Positions 17,744 through 26,702 of a DNA stretch of 64,000 nt are shown piece after piece. This stretch comes from Actinomycetes bacterium (GTDB lineage: Bacteria > Actinomycetota > Acidimicrobiia > Acidimicrobiales > Ilumatobacteraceae), in NCBI GenBank assembly GCA_029782355.1, contig JAKOUY010000023.1, positions 1-64,000 of the forward strand, given 5' to 3'. Below the pieces are notes generated by a model. The model was given only the letters and a program-made list of their open reading frames with translations. It was not told the origin of the DNA and did no database searches. Both the position numbers and the translations under genes were made by a program. The first letter of the stretch is position 1. Each line of letters opens with the position of its first letter.

Positions 17744-17806
17744 CCCCGACCCCATCGCCCCCCACCCCATCGCCCCCCACCCCATCGCCCCCCACCCCAG
17801 CCGCTC
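17744..17806. repeat. C-rich 15-bp tandem repeat flanking palindrome array 1
   Basis: Directly after the stop codon at 17743, the 15-mer ACCCCATCGCCCCCC is repeated three times (about 17750-17798), then the sequence runs into the first palindrome. No gene is supported here. It mirrors the G-rich tract on the other side of the array, and on the opposite strand has G-quadruplex-like G runs. Confidence 0.85.
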
Positions 17807-17997
17807 GCGTGCGCAAACCGTCGCCTGCGTGGGTTTGCGCACGCAATCGGCCGGCGTGCGTGCGCAGACCGTCGCCTGCGTGGGTTTGCGCACGCAATCG
17901 GCCGGCATGCGTGCGCAGACCGTCGGATGCGTGGGTTTGCGCACGCAATCACCTGGGTCGCGTGCGCAGACGTTCGCAGGCGGCGGTTTGCGCACGC
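17807..17997. repeat. Palindrome array 1: four 38-bp inverted repeats at exact 51-bp period
   Basis: Units at 17807-17844, 17858-17895, 17909-17946 and 17960-17997. Each has a 13-bp arm GCGTGCGCARACC, a 12-nt centre and the arm GGTTTGCGCACGC. Between units lie 13-bp linkers (AATCGGCCGGCGT, AATCGGCCGGCAT, AATCACCTGGGTC). The first unit is a perfect inverted repeat; the others have G instead of A at position 10 of the left arm, which gives a G-U pair in + strand RNA. The same element occurs at 52400-52587. Not a CRISPR: the linkers are short and similar and no cas gene is near. Function unknown; hairpin RNA, protein-binding or REP-type element are options. Confidence 0.93.
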
Positions 17998-18098
17998 GAG
18001 GGATGGTGGGGGTGAGCGGCGGCGTGGGGGTGAGCGGCGGCGTGGGGGAGAGCGGCGCTGCGGCAGTGAGGGGTGGGGCGGGGGAGCGGGGCGGGGCG
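17998..18098. repeat. G-rich tract with 18-bp tandem repeat flanking palindrome array 1
   Basis: The 18-mer GGTGAGCGGCGGCGTGGG is present twice in tandem from about 18011, with a degenerate third copy, then further G runs to 18098. Several GGGG runs on the + strand could form G-quadruplexes. An open frame passes through this tract and the array into the following SDR-like gene, but the composition makes translation of this part unlikely. Confidence 0.75.
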
Positions 18099-18101
18099 GT
18101 G

Positions 18102-18554
18102 GTGATCCGGCCGCGGTTCGATCCGGTGGCCCGGGGGTTCGACGAGATCAGCGACGACGACTTCCAGGCCGCGTTCGAGGCGCCACTGCAGGACACCATC
18201 CAGGCGATGCAGCGGGCCGTCGCCGCCGGGGTCACCCGCATCGTCGTCGTCGTGCCGACCACGGGCATGTCCGGCGGCGACCACTACGCCCACACGGCGA
18301 TGGCAGCCGAGGCGGTGCGCGTCCTGGTCAAGAGCGCCGCCCGGCAGTGGGGGGCGCTCGGGGTGACGGTCAATGCCGTCGCCGTCGACCCGGCCATGGT
18401 GATCGACGATCCGACCCTGGCCGGGCCGGTCTCCCTGGCGCCGGCGGCGCTGGACCGCGCCGACCCGCAGGCCGTCATCGACTTCCTGGCCAGCGAGGCG
18501 TCCGGCGACGTGACCGGCCAGACCATCGTCGTGGACGGTGGGCTGTGGATGTGA
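18102..18554 (+). CDS. N-terminally short SDR-like protein, possibly a gene remnant
   Basis: About 150 residues from GTG 18102 (GTG 18099 is equally possible). It aligns with the C-terminal part of short-chain dehydrogenases: a TRIVVVVPTTGMSGG strand, LGVTVNAVAVDP and the ending GDVTGQTIVVDGG. The Rossmann start TGxxxGxG and the NAG motif are absent, and where YxxxK is expected the sequence reads YAHTA, so Tyr is kept but Lys is lost. It is therefore unlikely to be an active reductase alone. The missing half would lie exactly where the palindrome array and G-rich tract sit. It could be a truncated remnant or a non-catalytic partner of the full SDR that overlaps its stop by 4 nt. Confidence 0.6.
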   Translation: MIRPRFDPVARGFDEISDDDFQAAFEAPLQDTIQAMQRAVAAGVTRIVVVVPTTGMSGGDHYAHTAMAAEAVRVLVKSAARQWGALGVTVNAVAVDPAMVIDDPTLAGPVSLAPAALDRADPQAVIDFLASEASGDVTGQTIVVDGGLWM

Positions 18555-19324
18555 CCGACAGCCGCCTGGCCGGGCGGGTCGCCGTGGTGACCGGCGCCGG
18601 GCAGGGCGTGGGGGAGGGCATCGCCCGGCGGCTGGCCCAGGCCGGGGCTACCGTCGTCGTGGCCGCCCGGCGGGCCGAGACCGGCCAGCCGGTGGTCGAG
18701 GCGATCCTCGAGGCGGGCGGCGCCGCCACGTGCATCGAGACCGACGTCACCAGCCGGGACAGCGTCCGCCACTGCGTGGCCGCCACCCGCGAGCAGTTCG
18801 GCCGGCTCGACGTCATGGTGCACAACGCCTTCACCAGCAACGGTCGCCACCGGTTGGAGGACTGCGATCTCGACCGGCACTGGACGCCGATGAGCCGCAC
18901 CGCGGTCTGGGGCAGCCTGTACTGCGCCCAGGAGGCCCACCAGGCGTTGCGTGCCGCCCGTCCTCACGGCCGGCTGATCCTGATCACCTCGCCGAGCGGG
19001 GTGGAGGGCAGTGCCAACATGCCGCTGTACTCGCCGGTCAAGGCCGCCCAGCGTGCCCTGGCCAAGAGCCTGGCGCGGGAGTGGGGGCCGGAGGGGATCA
19101 CGGTCAACTGCGTGGCCCCGGTGGCCGGCAGCCCGGCGCTGGTCCGGACCTTCGAGACCAACCCGGCCCTCCGAGCCGCCATGGAAGCGCGCACCCCACT
19201 GCGCCGGGTCGGCGACATCACCACCGACGTCGGATCGGTGGCCCTGTTCCTGGCCAGCGACGATGCCGCCTACGTCACCGGCCAGACCGTGGTCTGCGAC
19301 GGCGGCTCGTTCCTCGGCCTCTGA
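18551..19324 (+). CDS. Short-chain dehydrogenase/reductase
   Basis: 257 residues from GTG 18551 (overlap GTGA with the preceding stop; GTG 18545 possible). Complete classical SDR: cofactor motif TGAGQGVG, LDVMVHNAF in place of NNAG, LITSPSG with the catalytic Ser, YSPVK with Tyr and Lys, and the C-terminal YVTGQTVVCDGG. Predicted NAD(P)-dependent oxidation or reduction of a hydroxy/keto-acyl-CoA or steroid substrate; cannot be narrowed further. Translationally coupled to the truncated SDR-like gene. Confidence 0.88.
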   Translation: MTDSRLAGRVAVVTGAGQGVGEGIARRLAQAGATVVVAARRAETGQPVVEAILEAGGAATCIETDVTSRDSVRHCVAATREQFGRLDVMVHNAFTSNGRHRLEDCDLDRHWTPMSRTAVWGSLYCAQEAHQALRAARPHGRLILITSPSGVEGSANMPLYSPVKAAQRALAKSLAREWGPEGITVNCVAPVAGSPALVRTFETNPALRAAMEARTPLRRVGDITTDVGSVALFLASDDAAYVTGQTVVCDGGSFLGL

Positions 19325-19389
19325 CCGGTGGCCCGGGGCAGCGCCGCTCGGACCCCGCCCCCGGCGGACCGTCTTGGTACGGTCGCCCC

Positions 19390-20178
19390 GTGATCCCGCC
19401 CATCCGCCTCGGCACCGTCCTGTTCACGATGGTCGAGCCGCACCGTGGCCACGAGCTGGCCTACAACCGGTGGTACGAGTCCGACCACTTCTACTCCGGC
19501 TGCATGATCGCCGAGTGGAACTTCTGCGGTGACCGATTCGTCGCCACCAAGCGGCTGAAGGACCTGCGCTACCCAGCGCAGTCGCCGATGACGCCCGACC
19601 CGTCGATCGGCTCGTACCTGGCGATCTACGGCGTCATCGCTGGCAAGCATGACGAGTGGAACCGCTGGAGCGTCGACCAGGTCAACAACCTCCATCGCCA
19701 GGGCCGGATGTTCACCGAGCGCGACCACATCCACACGTTGCTCTACGACTACCGCTCGTCGTGGCAGGCCGACCCGAACGGCACCGCCATCGAGCAGGCC
19801 CTCGACCGCAACTACCCGGGGCTGGTGGTCAACGTCGGCGAGTTCACCGGCGACAACGACTGGGACGGGCTCGCGCGCTGGACGGCCGAGTGGGCCGAGG
19901 GCCATCGCGGTGCGGCGTGGGCGCCGGATCTCGTGTCGACCAACTCGCCGATCCCGCTGCTGCCCGACGCACCGCCGGACGTGGTCCGCATCCCGAACAT
20001 CGAGCGCCGGTTCCTGCAACTGCACTTCGTCGACCACGACCCGGCCGAGGGGTGGGACGGCGGCTGGTCGACGTTCGGCGCCGAGCTCGACGCCAGCGGC
20101 GTCGCCCGCCACCTGTGGACCGCGCCGTTCCAGCAGACCGTGTTCGGCACCGACCGATTCGTCGACGAGCTGTGGTGA
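19390..20178 (+). CDS. Unknown protein, possible dimeric alpha/beta-barrel type
   Basis: 262 residues from GTG 19390, not recognised. The N-terminal region LFTMVEPHRGHELAYNRWYESDHFY resembles the start of ferredoxin-like EthD/ABM barrels, which often have a conserved Trp-Tyr-x-x-x-His. The C-terminal half repeats a similar strand pattern (RRFLQLHFVDHDPAEGW), suggesting a duplicated barrel. No cofactor motif or membrane segment. It overlaps the epimerase gene by 4 nt (GTGA), so it is cotranslated with it; both probably belong to the catabolic run upstream. Confidence 0.7.
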   Translation: MIPPIRLGTVLFTMVEPHRGHELAYNRWYESDHFYSGCMIAEWNFCGDRFVATKRLKDLRYPAQSPMTPDPSIGSYLAIYGVIAGKHDEWNRWSVDQVNNLHRQGRMFTERDHIHTLLYDYRSSWQADPNGTAIEQALDRNYPGLVVNVGEFTGDNDWDGLARWTAEWAEGHRGAAWAPDLVSTNSPIPLLPDAPPDVVRIPNIERRFLQLHFVDHDPAEGWDGGWSTFGAELDASGVARHLWTAPFQQTVFGTDRFVDELW

Positions 20179-21119
20179 GCGAGGCCGAGATGGAACCGAT
20201 CGTGGGCAAGCGAATCCTGGTGACCGGTGTGACCGGGTGGGTGGGGGGTCCCGTCGCCCGCCAGCTGGCCGCCGCCGGCAACGAGGTCTACGGTGCGGCG
20301 CGCCTGCGCGACCCGGCCCAGCGCCAGCCGCTGCTCGACGCCGGCGTCACCCCGGTGGCGATCGACTTCGAGACCTCGGCGTTCGACGACGTCCCGTCCG
20401 AGCTCGACCTGGTGCTGCACTTCGCCGTGTCCAAGTCGAACGACTTCGCCGTCGCCCTGCGCTCGACGGCCGAGGGCGTGGCCGACCTGATGGACACCGC
20501 GGCGTCGCGCAGTGACCGCCTGGCCGCCTTCCTGCACTGCTCGTCGACGGCCGTGTACCAGCCCAAGGGCCACGAGCCGCTGGTCGAGACCGACCCGCTC
20601 GGGGACAGCCACCGGGCGATGGGCATGGTGACCTACTCGATCAGCAAGATCGCCGCCGAGGCCACCGTGTCCCAGGCCTGCCGGCGGCTCGGGGTCCCCA
20701 CGGTGATCGCCCGGTTGAACGTGCCCTACGGCGACACGTACGGGTGGATGCTGTTCCACCTGATGATGATGGAGCACGGCATGGCCATCCCGGTCCACGA
20801 GGACCAGCCGAACTCCTACAACCCGATCCACGCCGACGATCAGGTGCGGGCGCTGCCATACCTGCTGTCGGTGGCCTCGACACCGGCGACGGCCATCAAC
20901 TGGTGCGGCCCCGACGTGGTCTCCGTCGAGGACTGGTGCGCCGAGTTCACCGACCTGACCGGACTGGCGGCCACGTTCCAGCCCACCTCGGCGGCGATCC
21001 CGTCGGTGGTCTGCGACACCACCAAGCTGGATGCCACCGGGTTCCGCTGCACCGTGCCGTGGCGCGACGGCCTGCGCCGAATGGTGGCGACCAGCCGCCC
21101 CGACCTGCTGCGCGCCTGA
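20175..21119 (+). CDS. NAD-dependent epimerase/dehydratase (extended SDR)
   Basis: 314 residues from GTG 20175; ATG 20190 is an alternative. Cofactor motif TGVTGWVG near residue 15, LHCSSTAVY with the active-site Ser, YSISK with Tyr and Lys, and LNVPYGDTYG. Extended SDRs of this kind act on nucleotide sugars, dihydroflavonol-like or hydroxysteroid substrates; the neighbourhood argues against a sugar pathway. Last gene of the + strand run starting at 13926; converges on the lyase gene 9 bp away. Confidence 0.85.
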   Translation: MSEAEMEPIVGKRILVTGVTGWVGGPVARQLAAAGNEVYGAARLRDPAQRQPLLDAGVTPVAIDFETSAFDDVPSELDLVLHFAVSKSNDFAVALRSTAEGVADLMDTAASRSDRLAAFLHCSSTAVYQPKGHEPLVETDPLGDSHRAMGMVTYSISKIAAEATVSQACRRLGVPTVIARLNVPYGDTYGWMLFHLMMMEHGMAIPVHEDQPNSYNPIHADDQVRALPYLLSVASTPATAINWCGPDVVSVEDWCAEFTDLTGLAATFQPTSAAIPSVVCDTTKLDATGFRCTVPWRDGLRRMVATSRPDLLRA

Positions 21120-21128
21120 CCCGTCGGG

Positions 21129-22052
21129 TCAGCGGTCGGGGACCGTCCAGCCGTACCGCTCGTCCAGCCCGGTGGCCCGGACCATGGCCAGGCCGGCCGC
21201 CAGGGCCGCCGGCTCCAAGGGACGCAGCGGTTTGCGCAGGGGACCGGCGGGCAGGCCGACGGCGTTCATCAACGACTTGACCGGGATCGGGTTGACCGCC
21301 GAGTAGGTGAAGTCCAGCGTGGGCAGCATGGCCAGGTAGGTCTCCCGGAAGGTGACCGACTGCTCGGGGGAGGTCCACGGCGTCGACAGGGTGGCCATCC
21401 CGACCGGGTCGATGTTGCCGGACATGTTGGCCGTGCCGTGACCACCGAGCGACATGGTCGGCACCACCAGGCCGAGGTTCGGGCTGTCGCAGCACATGAC
21501 CGCGCAGTCCGGCCGGCGGGCCAGGACCTGGGCCACCTGCCCGACGCGGGCGGTGCTCTCCTTCAGGACGACCATGTTCGGGTGGGCCATCACCCGGGCG
21601 ATGGCGTCCCAGTGCAGGTCGGTGGCCACTCGCGGCGGGTTGTTGTACAGCCCCATCGGCAGGTCGACGGCGTCGGCGCACTCCAGCAGGTAGGCCTCGA
21701 TGTCGTCCGGAGGGGCGCAGATGTAGGAGGGGGCGGCCAGGATCGCCCCGCCGGCGCCGGCGTCCCGGGCCAGGCGCAGGGTGTCGATGGTCGCCGCCGT
21801 GCTGGCGCCCGTGCAGCCGAACCACACCGCGAGCCGCGATCCGCCCATCGGGGCCGTGCGGCGGATGATCTCGGCCCGCTCGTCGGCGGTCAGCATCGAC
21901 ACCTCGCCGGTCGAGCCCATGATCAGCACGGCCGAGGTGCCGTGCTCGGCGTGCCAGTCGATCAGCGTGCGGAACCCGCCGAAGTCGACCCGCCCGGCCT
22001 GGTCGAACGGGGTGATCAGGGCGACGAAGGACCCGGTGAGACGTGGGCGCAT
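21129..22052 (-). CDS. Dihydrodipicolinate synthase/N-acetylneuraminate lyase family protein
   Basis: 307 residues, class I aldolase TIM barrel. GSTGEVSML corresponds to the pyruvate-binding GTTGE motif, Tyr136 in LYNNPP and the Schiff-base Lys164 in VVLKEST are both present. Not adjacent to any lysine biosynthesis gene, and grouped with a GntR regulator, a TSUP transporter and an amino-acid oxidase-like enzyme, so a catabolic aldolase or hydratase role is more likely than dapA. ATG 22052 fits the family start. Divergent from the transporter gene with a palindrome in the gap. Confidence 0.82.
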   Translation of the reverse strand: MRPRLTGSFVALITPFDQAGRVDFGGFRTLIDWHAEHGTSAVLIMGSTGEVSMLTADERAEIIRRTAPMGGSRLAVWFGCTGASTAATIDTLRLARDAGAGGAILAAPSYICAPPDDIEAYLLECADAVDLPMGLYNNPPRVATDLHWDAIARVMAHPNMVVLKESTARVGQVAQVLARRPDCAVMCCDSPNLGLVVPTMSLGGHGTANMSGNIDPVGMATLSTPWTSPEQSVTFRETYLAMLPTLDFTYSAVNPIPVKSLMNAVGLPAGPLRKPLRPLEPAALAAGLAMVRATGLDERYGWTVPDR

Positions 22053-22091
22053 CGACGCATGGTAGAGCGGTGCGACTGAGCCTCGCGTATT

Positions 22092-22101
22092 TTGCGCGCA
22101 A
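22092..22101. promoter_or_regulatory. Candidate operator TTGCGCGCAA
   Basis: Perfect 10-bp palindrome in a locally AT-rich patch (GTATT before it, TATGC after it), in the 85-bp gap between the divergent lyase gene and the TSUP transporter gene. The GntR regulator two genes downstream is the obvious candidate binder. Only one copy was seen, so this is a suggestion. Confidence 0.45.
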
Positions 22102-22137
22102 TATGCACGGTGGTCAGCCGTGTGCCAGACTGGCGAC

Positions 22138-22890
22138 GTGTCGGTGTCGGCTGCGGCCCATCTCGCCTGCGCCGCGGCGGCGGTGGGGGCCGGCGCGGTG
22201 AACGCCATCGCCGGCGGCGGCACGCTGATCTCCTTCCCGGTGATGACCGCCGTCGGCGTGCCGTCCGTGCGGGCCAACGCGACCAACACCGTGTCGCTGT
22301 GTCCCGGCTACATCGGCGGGACGCTCGCCCAGCGCGACGACCTGCGCCGGCTCGGCGGATCCGTTCGGCCGGCGCTGGTCGTCGCCTCGATCGGCGGGCT
22401 GCTCGGCTCGATCCTGCTGGTGCTGTCCAGCGAGGCGATGTTCCGGGCCCTGGTCCCGTACCTGATCATCGCCGCCTGCATCCTGTTGGCGGTGCAGGTT
22501 CCGCTGCGCCGCTACCTGTTCGGTCGCCAGCGCGCCTCGCATCGCCTGATCGAGCTCGGCGCCGTCGGGCTCTCCGCCGTCTACGGCGGGTACTTCGGGG
22601 CCGGTCTCGGGATCATGCTGATCGCCGTGCTCGGCCTGTTCAGCGACGCTCCGCTGACCCAGGTCAACGCCCTCAAGCAGCTGCTGTCGATCGCCATCAA
22701 CGTCTGCGCCGCGGCGTTCCTGGCGTTCTCCGGCAAGGTCGAGTGGTCGCTGGTCGCCGTGATGGCCCCGATGAGCCTGATCGGCGGGCACGTCGGCGGC
22801 CGGTTGGTCACGGTCATCAAGCCGGCTGTGCTGCGCACCGTCGTCGTGTGCTACGGGCTCATCGTCGCCGGGGTCTACCTGGCGCGCTGA
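22138..22890 (+). CDS. Sulfite exporter TauE/SafE (TSUP) family membrane protein
   Basis: 250 residues with about seven or eight hydrophobic helices. The N-terminal VGAGAVNAIAGGGTLISFPVM and the second-half GAVGLSAVYGGYFGAGLGIML are the two characteristic repeats of the TSUP family. Members move sulfite, sulfonates or organic anions across the cytoplasmic membrane; the substrate here is unknown, though the adjacent GntR and FAD oxidase suggest a product of amine or amino-acid catabolism. GTG 22138 was chosen; GTG 22120 would add six residues. The GntR gene follows after 22 nt. Confidence 0.85.
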   Translation: MSVSAAAHLACAAAAVGAGAVNAIAGGGTLISFPVMTAVGVPSVRANATNTVSLCPGYIGGTLAQRDDLRRLGGSVRPALVVASIGGLLGSILLVLSSEAMFRALVPYLIIAACILLAVQVPLRRYLFGRQRASHRLIELGAVGLSAVYGGYFGAGLGIMLIAVLGLFSDAPLTQVNALKQLLSIAINVCAAAFLAFSGKVEWSLVAVMAPMSLIGGHVGGRLVTVIKPAVLRTVVVCYGLIVAGVYLAR

Positions 22891-22912
22891 GCGGGCTTTG
22901 TAGGGTGAGCGG

Positions 22913-23572
22913 GTGACGATTGGCCAGAAGTATCGGACGTTGCGCGAGATCGTGGCCGACGAGATCCACGGGATGATCTCCCGCGGCGAGCTCAAGCAGG
23001 GCGATCGGCTGTACGAGGATCGCCTGGCCGAGCAGCTCGGTGTGTCGCGCAACCCGATCCGCGAGGCGATCAGGGCCCTCGAGGGAACCGGCCTGGTCGA
23101 GGTCATCCCTCGCCGGGGGGCGTACGTGACGCGTATCGACCCCGACCAGGCCAGCCAGCTGCTGGAGCTGCGCGCCGTGCTCGAGGCCTACGCCGCGCAG
23201 CGGGCTGCGCTGCGGCGCACGGCCGATGACCTGCGTGCCCTGCAGCACTGCATCGATGCCGGGCGGCGGGCGTCCGAGCGCGGCGACCTGGTCAAGGCGG
23301 CGTCGTTCCACCGTGAGTTCCACCTGGTCATCGAGCGCTCCGCGGCCAACGAGTACCTCGACGGTGCCGTGGGCCCCCTGCGCCACCAGACCGAGATGAT
23401 CTTCAGCATGCTGAGCGACCGCCGGGCGATGACCAGCTGGGACGAGCACCAGGCGATCTACGACGCGCTCGCCGCCGGCGACGCCGACCTGGCCCGCCAG
23501 GCCACCCAGCGGCACATGGACAACGTCGCCCTCGGCCTGGTCATGCGCGCCCCGGTCCCCACCGTGTCGTGA
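22913..23572 (+). CDS. GntR-family (FadR/FCD-type) transcriptional regulator
   Basis: 219 residues. The winged-helix N-terminus shows GELKQGDRLYEDRLAEQLGVSRNPIREAIRALEGTGLVE, and residues about 85-210 form an all-helical FCD effector domain containing FHREFHLVIERSA and the HQAIYDALAAGD segment that carries metal-ligand histidines in this family. Likely a ligand-responsive repressor of the neighbouring transporter, oxidase and divergent lyase. GTG start at 22913. Overlaps the FAD oxidase gene by 4 nt. Confidence 0.9.
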   Translation: MTIGQKYRTLREIVADEIHGMISRGELKQGDRLYEDRLAEQLGVSRNPIREAIRALEGTGLVEVIPRRGAYVTRIDPDQASQLLELRAVLEAYAAQRAALRRTADDLRALQHCIDAGRRASERGDLVKAASFHREFHLVIERSAANEYLDGAVGPLRHQTEMIFSMLSDRRAMTSWDEHQAIYDALAAGDADLARQATQRHMDNVALGLVMRAPVPTVS

Positions 23573-24702
23573 CCAGCATCGCCGGGCTGCCGGACCGGGC
23601 CGACGTGGTCGTGGTCGGCGCCGGCATCGCCGGCGCCAGCGCCGGGTGGGCACTGAGCGAGCAGGCCACGGTCGTGGTGATCGAGCAGGAGGAGGTTGCC
23701 GGGCACCACGCCACGGGACGCTCGGCCAGCGTGCTGTCGGAGACGTCGGGTCGGCTGGAGGTCTGCCGATTGGTCAGCGCCTCGCGGCCGTTCTTCGAGC
23801 ATCCGCCGGCCGGGTTCGCCGAGACCGCGCTGCTGAGCCGGCGCGGACTGTGGTGGGTGGGTCGGGCGGGTGAGGCCGCGGCCCTCGACGAGGTGGCCGA
23901 GCGAGGCCGCCTGGTCTCCCCGACCGTGCAGCGTTGCGACCGAGCGGCCACCGTCGAGCGGCTCCCGGGAATCCGTCCGGAGGCCGTCGCCGCCGGGTCG
24001 GTGGCCGAGCCCGGCGCCATGGCCATCGACACCGCCGCCCTGCTGCAGGCCTACGTGGGCGGCGTCCGCCGGCGGGGTGGGGTGGTGGCCACGTCGGCGG
24101 CGATGCGCAGCTGCCGGCGGGTCGGCGGGGCGTGGGAGGTGCAGACCACGGCCGGCGTCGTGCGGGCCGCGCACCTGATCGACGCGGCCGGGGCGTGGGC
24201 CGACGTCGTCGCCGAGCGAGCCGGCGTCGTCCCGCTGGGGTTCACGGCGATGCGCCGCACGGCGGCGCTGGCCAGTGCCCCGGTTCAGGCGGCGAGTTGG
24301 CCGTTGGTGATGGACGTCGCCGGGCGGTGGTATGCCGAGCCCGAGGCAGGCGGCCTGCTGATCTCCCCGGCGGACGAGACTCCGTCGCCGCCGCTCGACG
24401 CCCGGCCCGAGGAGGTCGACGTCGCCTGGGCCCTCGACCAGCTCAACCAGGCGACCACCTTCGAGTTGCGTTCGGTGCGCCGGGCCTGGGCCGGGTTGCG
24501 CACCTTCGCCCCGGATCGGTTGCCGGTGGTCGGCGAGGATCCCGACGCCCCCGGGTTCTGGTGGCTGGCCGGGCAGGGTGGGGCGGGCATCAAGACCGCC
24601 CCGGCCCTCGCCGAGCTGGTGGCCGCGGCCGTGTTCCAGCGGCCGGTCGCCGATGTCGGTCTCGACCCGGCAGCGCTGGCCCCCGAGCGGCTGCGCGGCT
24701 GA
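23569..24702 (+). CDS. FAD-dependent oxidoreductase of the DAO family
   Basis: 377 residues. N-terminal dinucleotide motif VVVVGAGIAGASAGWAL, then VVIEQEEVAGHHATGRSAS, typical of D-amino-acid/sarcosine oxidase and D-arginine dehydrogenase-like enzymes. The C-terminal RRAWAGLRTFAPDRLPVVGEDP and FWWLAGQGGAGIKTAPA are also characteristic. Predicted to oxidise a secondary amine or D-amino acid. It is coupled to the GntR gene by a GTGA overlap, and its stop abuts the stop of the ABC ATPase gene on the other strand with no gap. Confidence 0.87.
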   Translation: MTSIAGLPDRADVVVVGAGIAGASAGWALSEQATVVVIEQEEVAGHHATGRSASVLSETSGRLEVCRLVSASRPFFEHPPAGFAETALLSRRGLWWVGRAGEAAALDEVAERGRLVSPTVQRCDRAATVERLPGIRPEAVAAGSVAEPGAMAIDTAALLQAYVGGVRRRGGVVATSAAMRSCRRVGGAWEVQTTAGVVRAAHLIDAAGAWADVVAERAGVVPLGFTAMRRTAALASAPVQAASWPLVMDVAGRWYAEPEAGGLLISPADETPSPPLDARPEEVDVAWALDQLNQATTFELRSVRRAWAGLRTFAPDRLPVVGEDPDAPGFWWLAGQGGAGIKTAPALAELVAAAVFQRPVADVGLDPAALAPERLRG

Positions 24703-25682
<980 letters not shown>

Positions 25683-25686
<4 letters not shown>

Positions 25687-26702
25687 CGCCCACCCTCCCC
25701 GGCAGTCACGGGCGCCGGGCCCTCGGCCTCGAACGGGCGCCAGCAGGCCACCTTGCGGCCGTCGTCCTGGAAGTGCAGACCGGGCATCGACTCGCGGCAC
25801 TCCTCGGTGGCCAGGTGGCAGCGCTCGGCGAAGGCGCAGCCGACCGGTGGGCTGACCAGGTCGGGCGGGGAACCCTCGATCGAGACGAGCCGGGGAATGA
25901 CCACGTCGAGGCGCGGGGTACTGCGCAGCAGGCCGGCGGAGTACGGATGGGCCGGACGGTGGAACAGGTCGTCGGCGGTCGCCAGCTCGACGATCTTGCC
26001 GGAGTACATCACCGCGACCCGGTCGCACAGCCCGGCGACGACGCCGAGGTCGTGGGTGATCATCAGCACGGCCAGGCCGAGGCGCTGCTGGAGGTCGGCG
26101 ATCAGCTCGAGGATCTGGGCCTGGATGGTCACGTCCAGCGCCGTCGTCGGCTCGTCGGCGATCAGCAGCTGGGGCTCGCAGGCCAGGGCCATGGCGATGA
26201 GCACCCGCTGGCGCATCCCGCCCGACAGCTCGTGCGGGTACTGGTCGACGCGCTGGCCGGGGTTGGACAGCCCGACCAGATCGAGCAGCTCGATCACCCG
26301 CGTGCGGGCCGCGGCGCGAGTCATCTTGCGGTGCCGGCGGAGCACCTCGCCGATCTGGGTCCCGACGGTGAACAGCGGGTTGAGCGAGGTCATCGGATCC
26401 TGGAACACCATGGCGATCTCCTGGCCGCGCACCCGGCGCAGCAGGCTGCCGTCGCCCTCCAGCAGCGACTGGCCGTGCCACCGCACGTCGCCTCCGGTGA
26501 TCCGACCCGGCAGGTCGATCAGTCCCATGAGCGCCTGGGCGGTCACGCTCTTGCCCGAGCCGCTCTCGCCCACCAGACCGAGGGTCTCGCCGCGGGCGAT
26601 GTCGAAGCTGACGTCGCGCACCGCATGGACGGTGCCGCGGCGGGTGAAGAACTTGACGAACAGGTGCTTGACCTGCAGCAGGGGGGCGTCGGCGTCGGTC
26701 AT
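25683..26702 (-). CDS. dppD: Peptide/oligopeptide ABC transporter ATP-binding protein (DppD/OppD type)
   Basis: 339 residues. Walker [11 protein letters not shown]-loop [13 protein letters not shown], signature [15 protein letters not shown], Walker [13 protein letters not shown] and [10 protein letters not shown]. The C-terminal tail has [18 protein letters not shown], again the oligopeptide-type Cys segment. Pairs with the product encoded at 24703-25686 to energise the importer. Four-base overlaps on both sides (25683-25686 and 26699-26702) show tight operon organisation. Confidence 0.92.

Noticed and set aside
17807-17997. CRISPR array
   Set aside because: Units are palindromes with 13-bp near-identical linkers, not 25-40 bp unique spacers, and no cas genes are in the window.
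17829-18101. Translation of the palindrome array as the N-terminus of the SDR-like protein
   Set aside because: The frame is open only because the 51-bp unit is a multiple of three; the encoded repeats read similarly on both strands and resemble no domain, while SDR similarity begins after the G-rich tract.
21129-22052. dapA of lysine biosynthesis
   Set aside because: No lysine or peptidoglycan genes are adjacent; the neighbourhood (GntR, TSUP, DAO oxidase) is catabolic, so only the family name is given.
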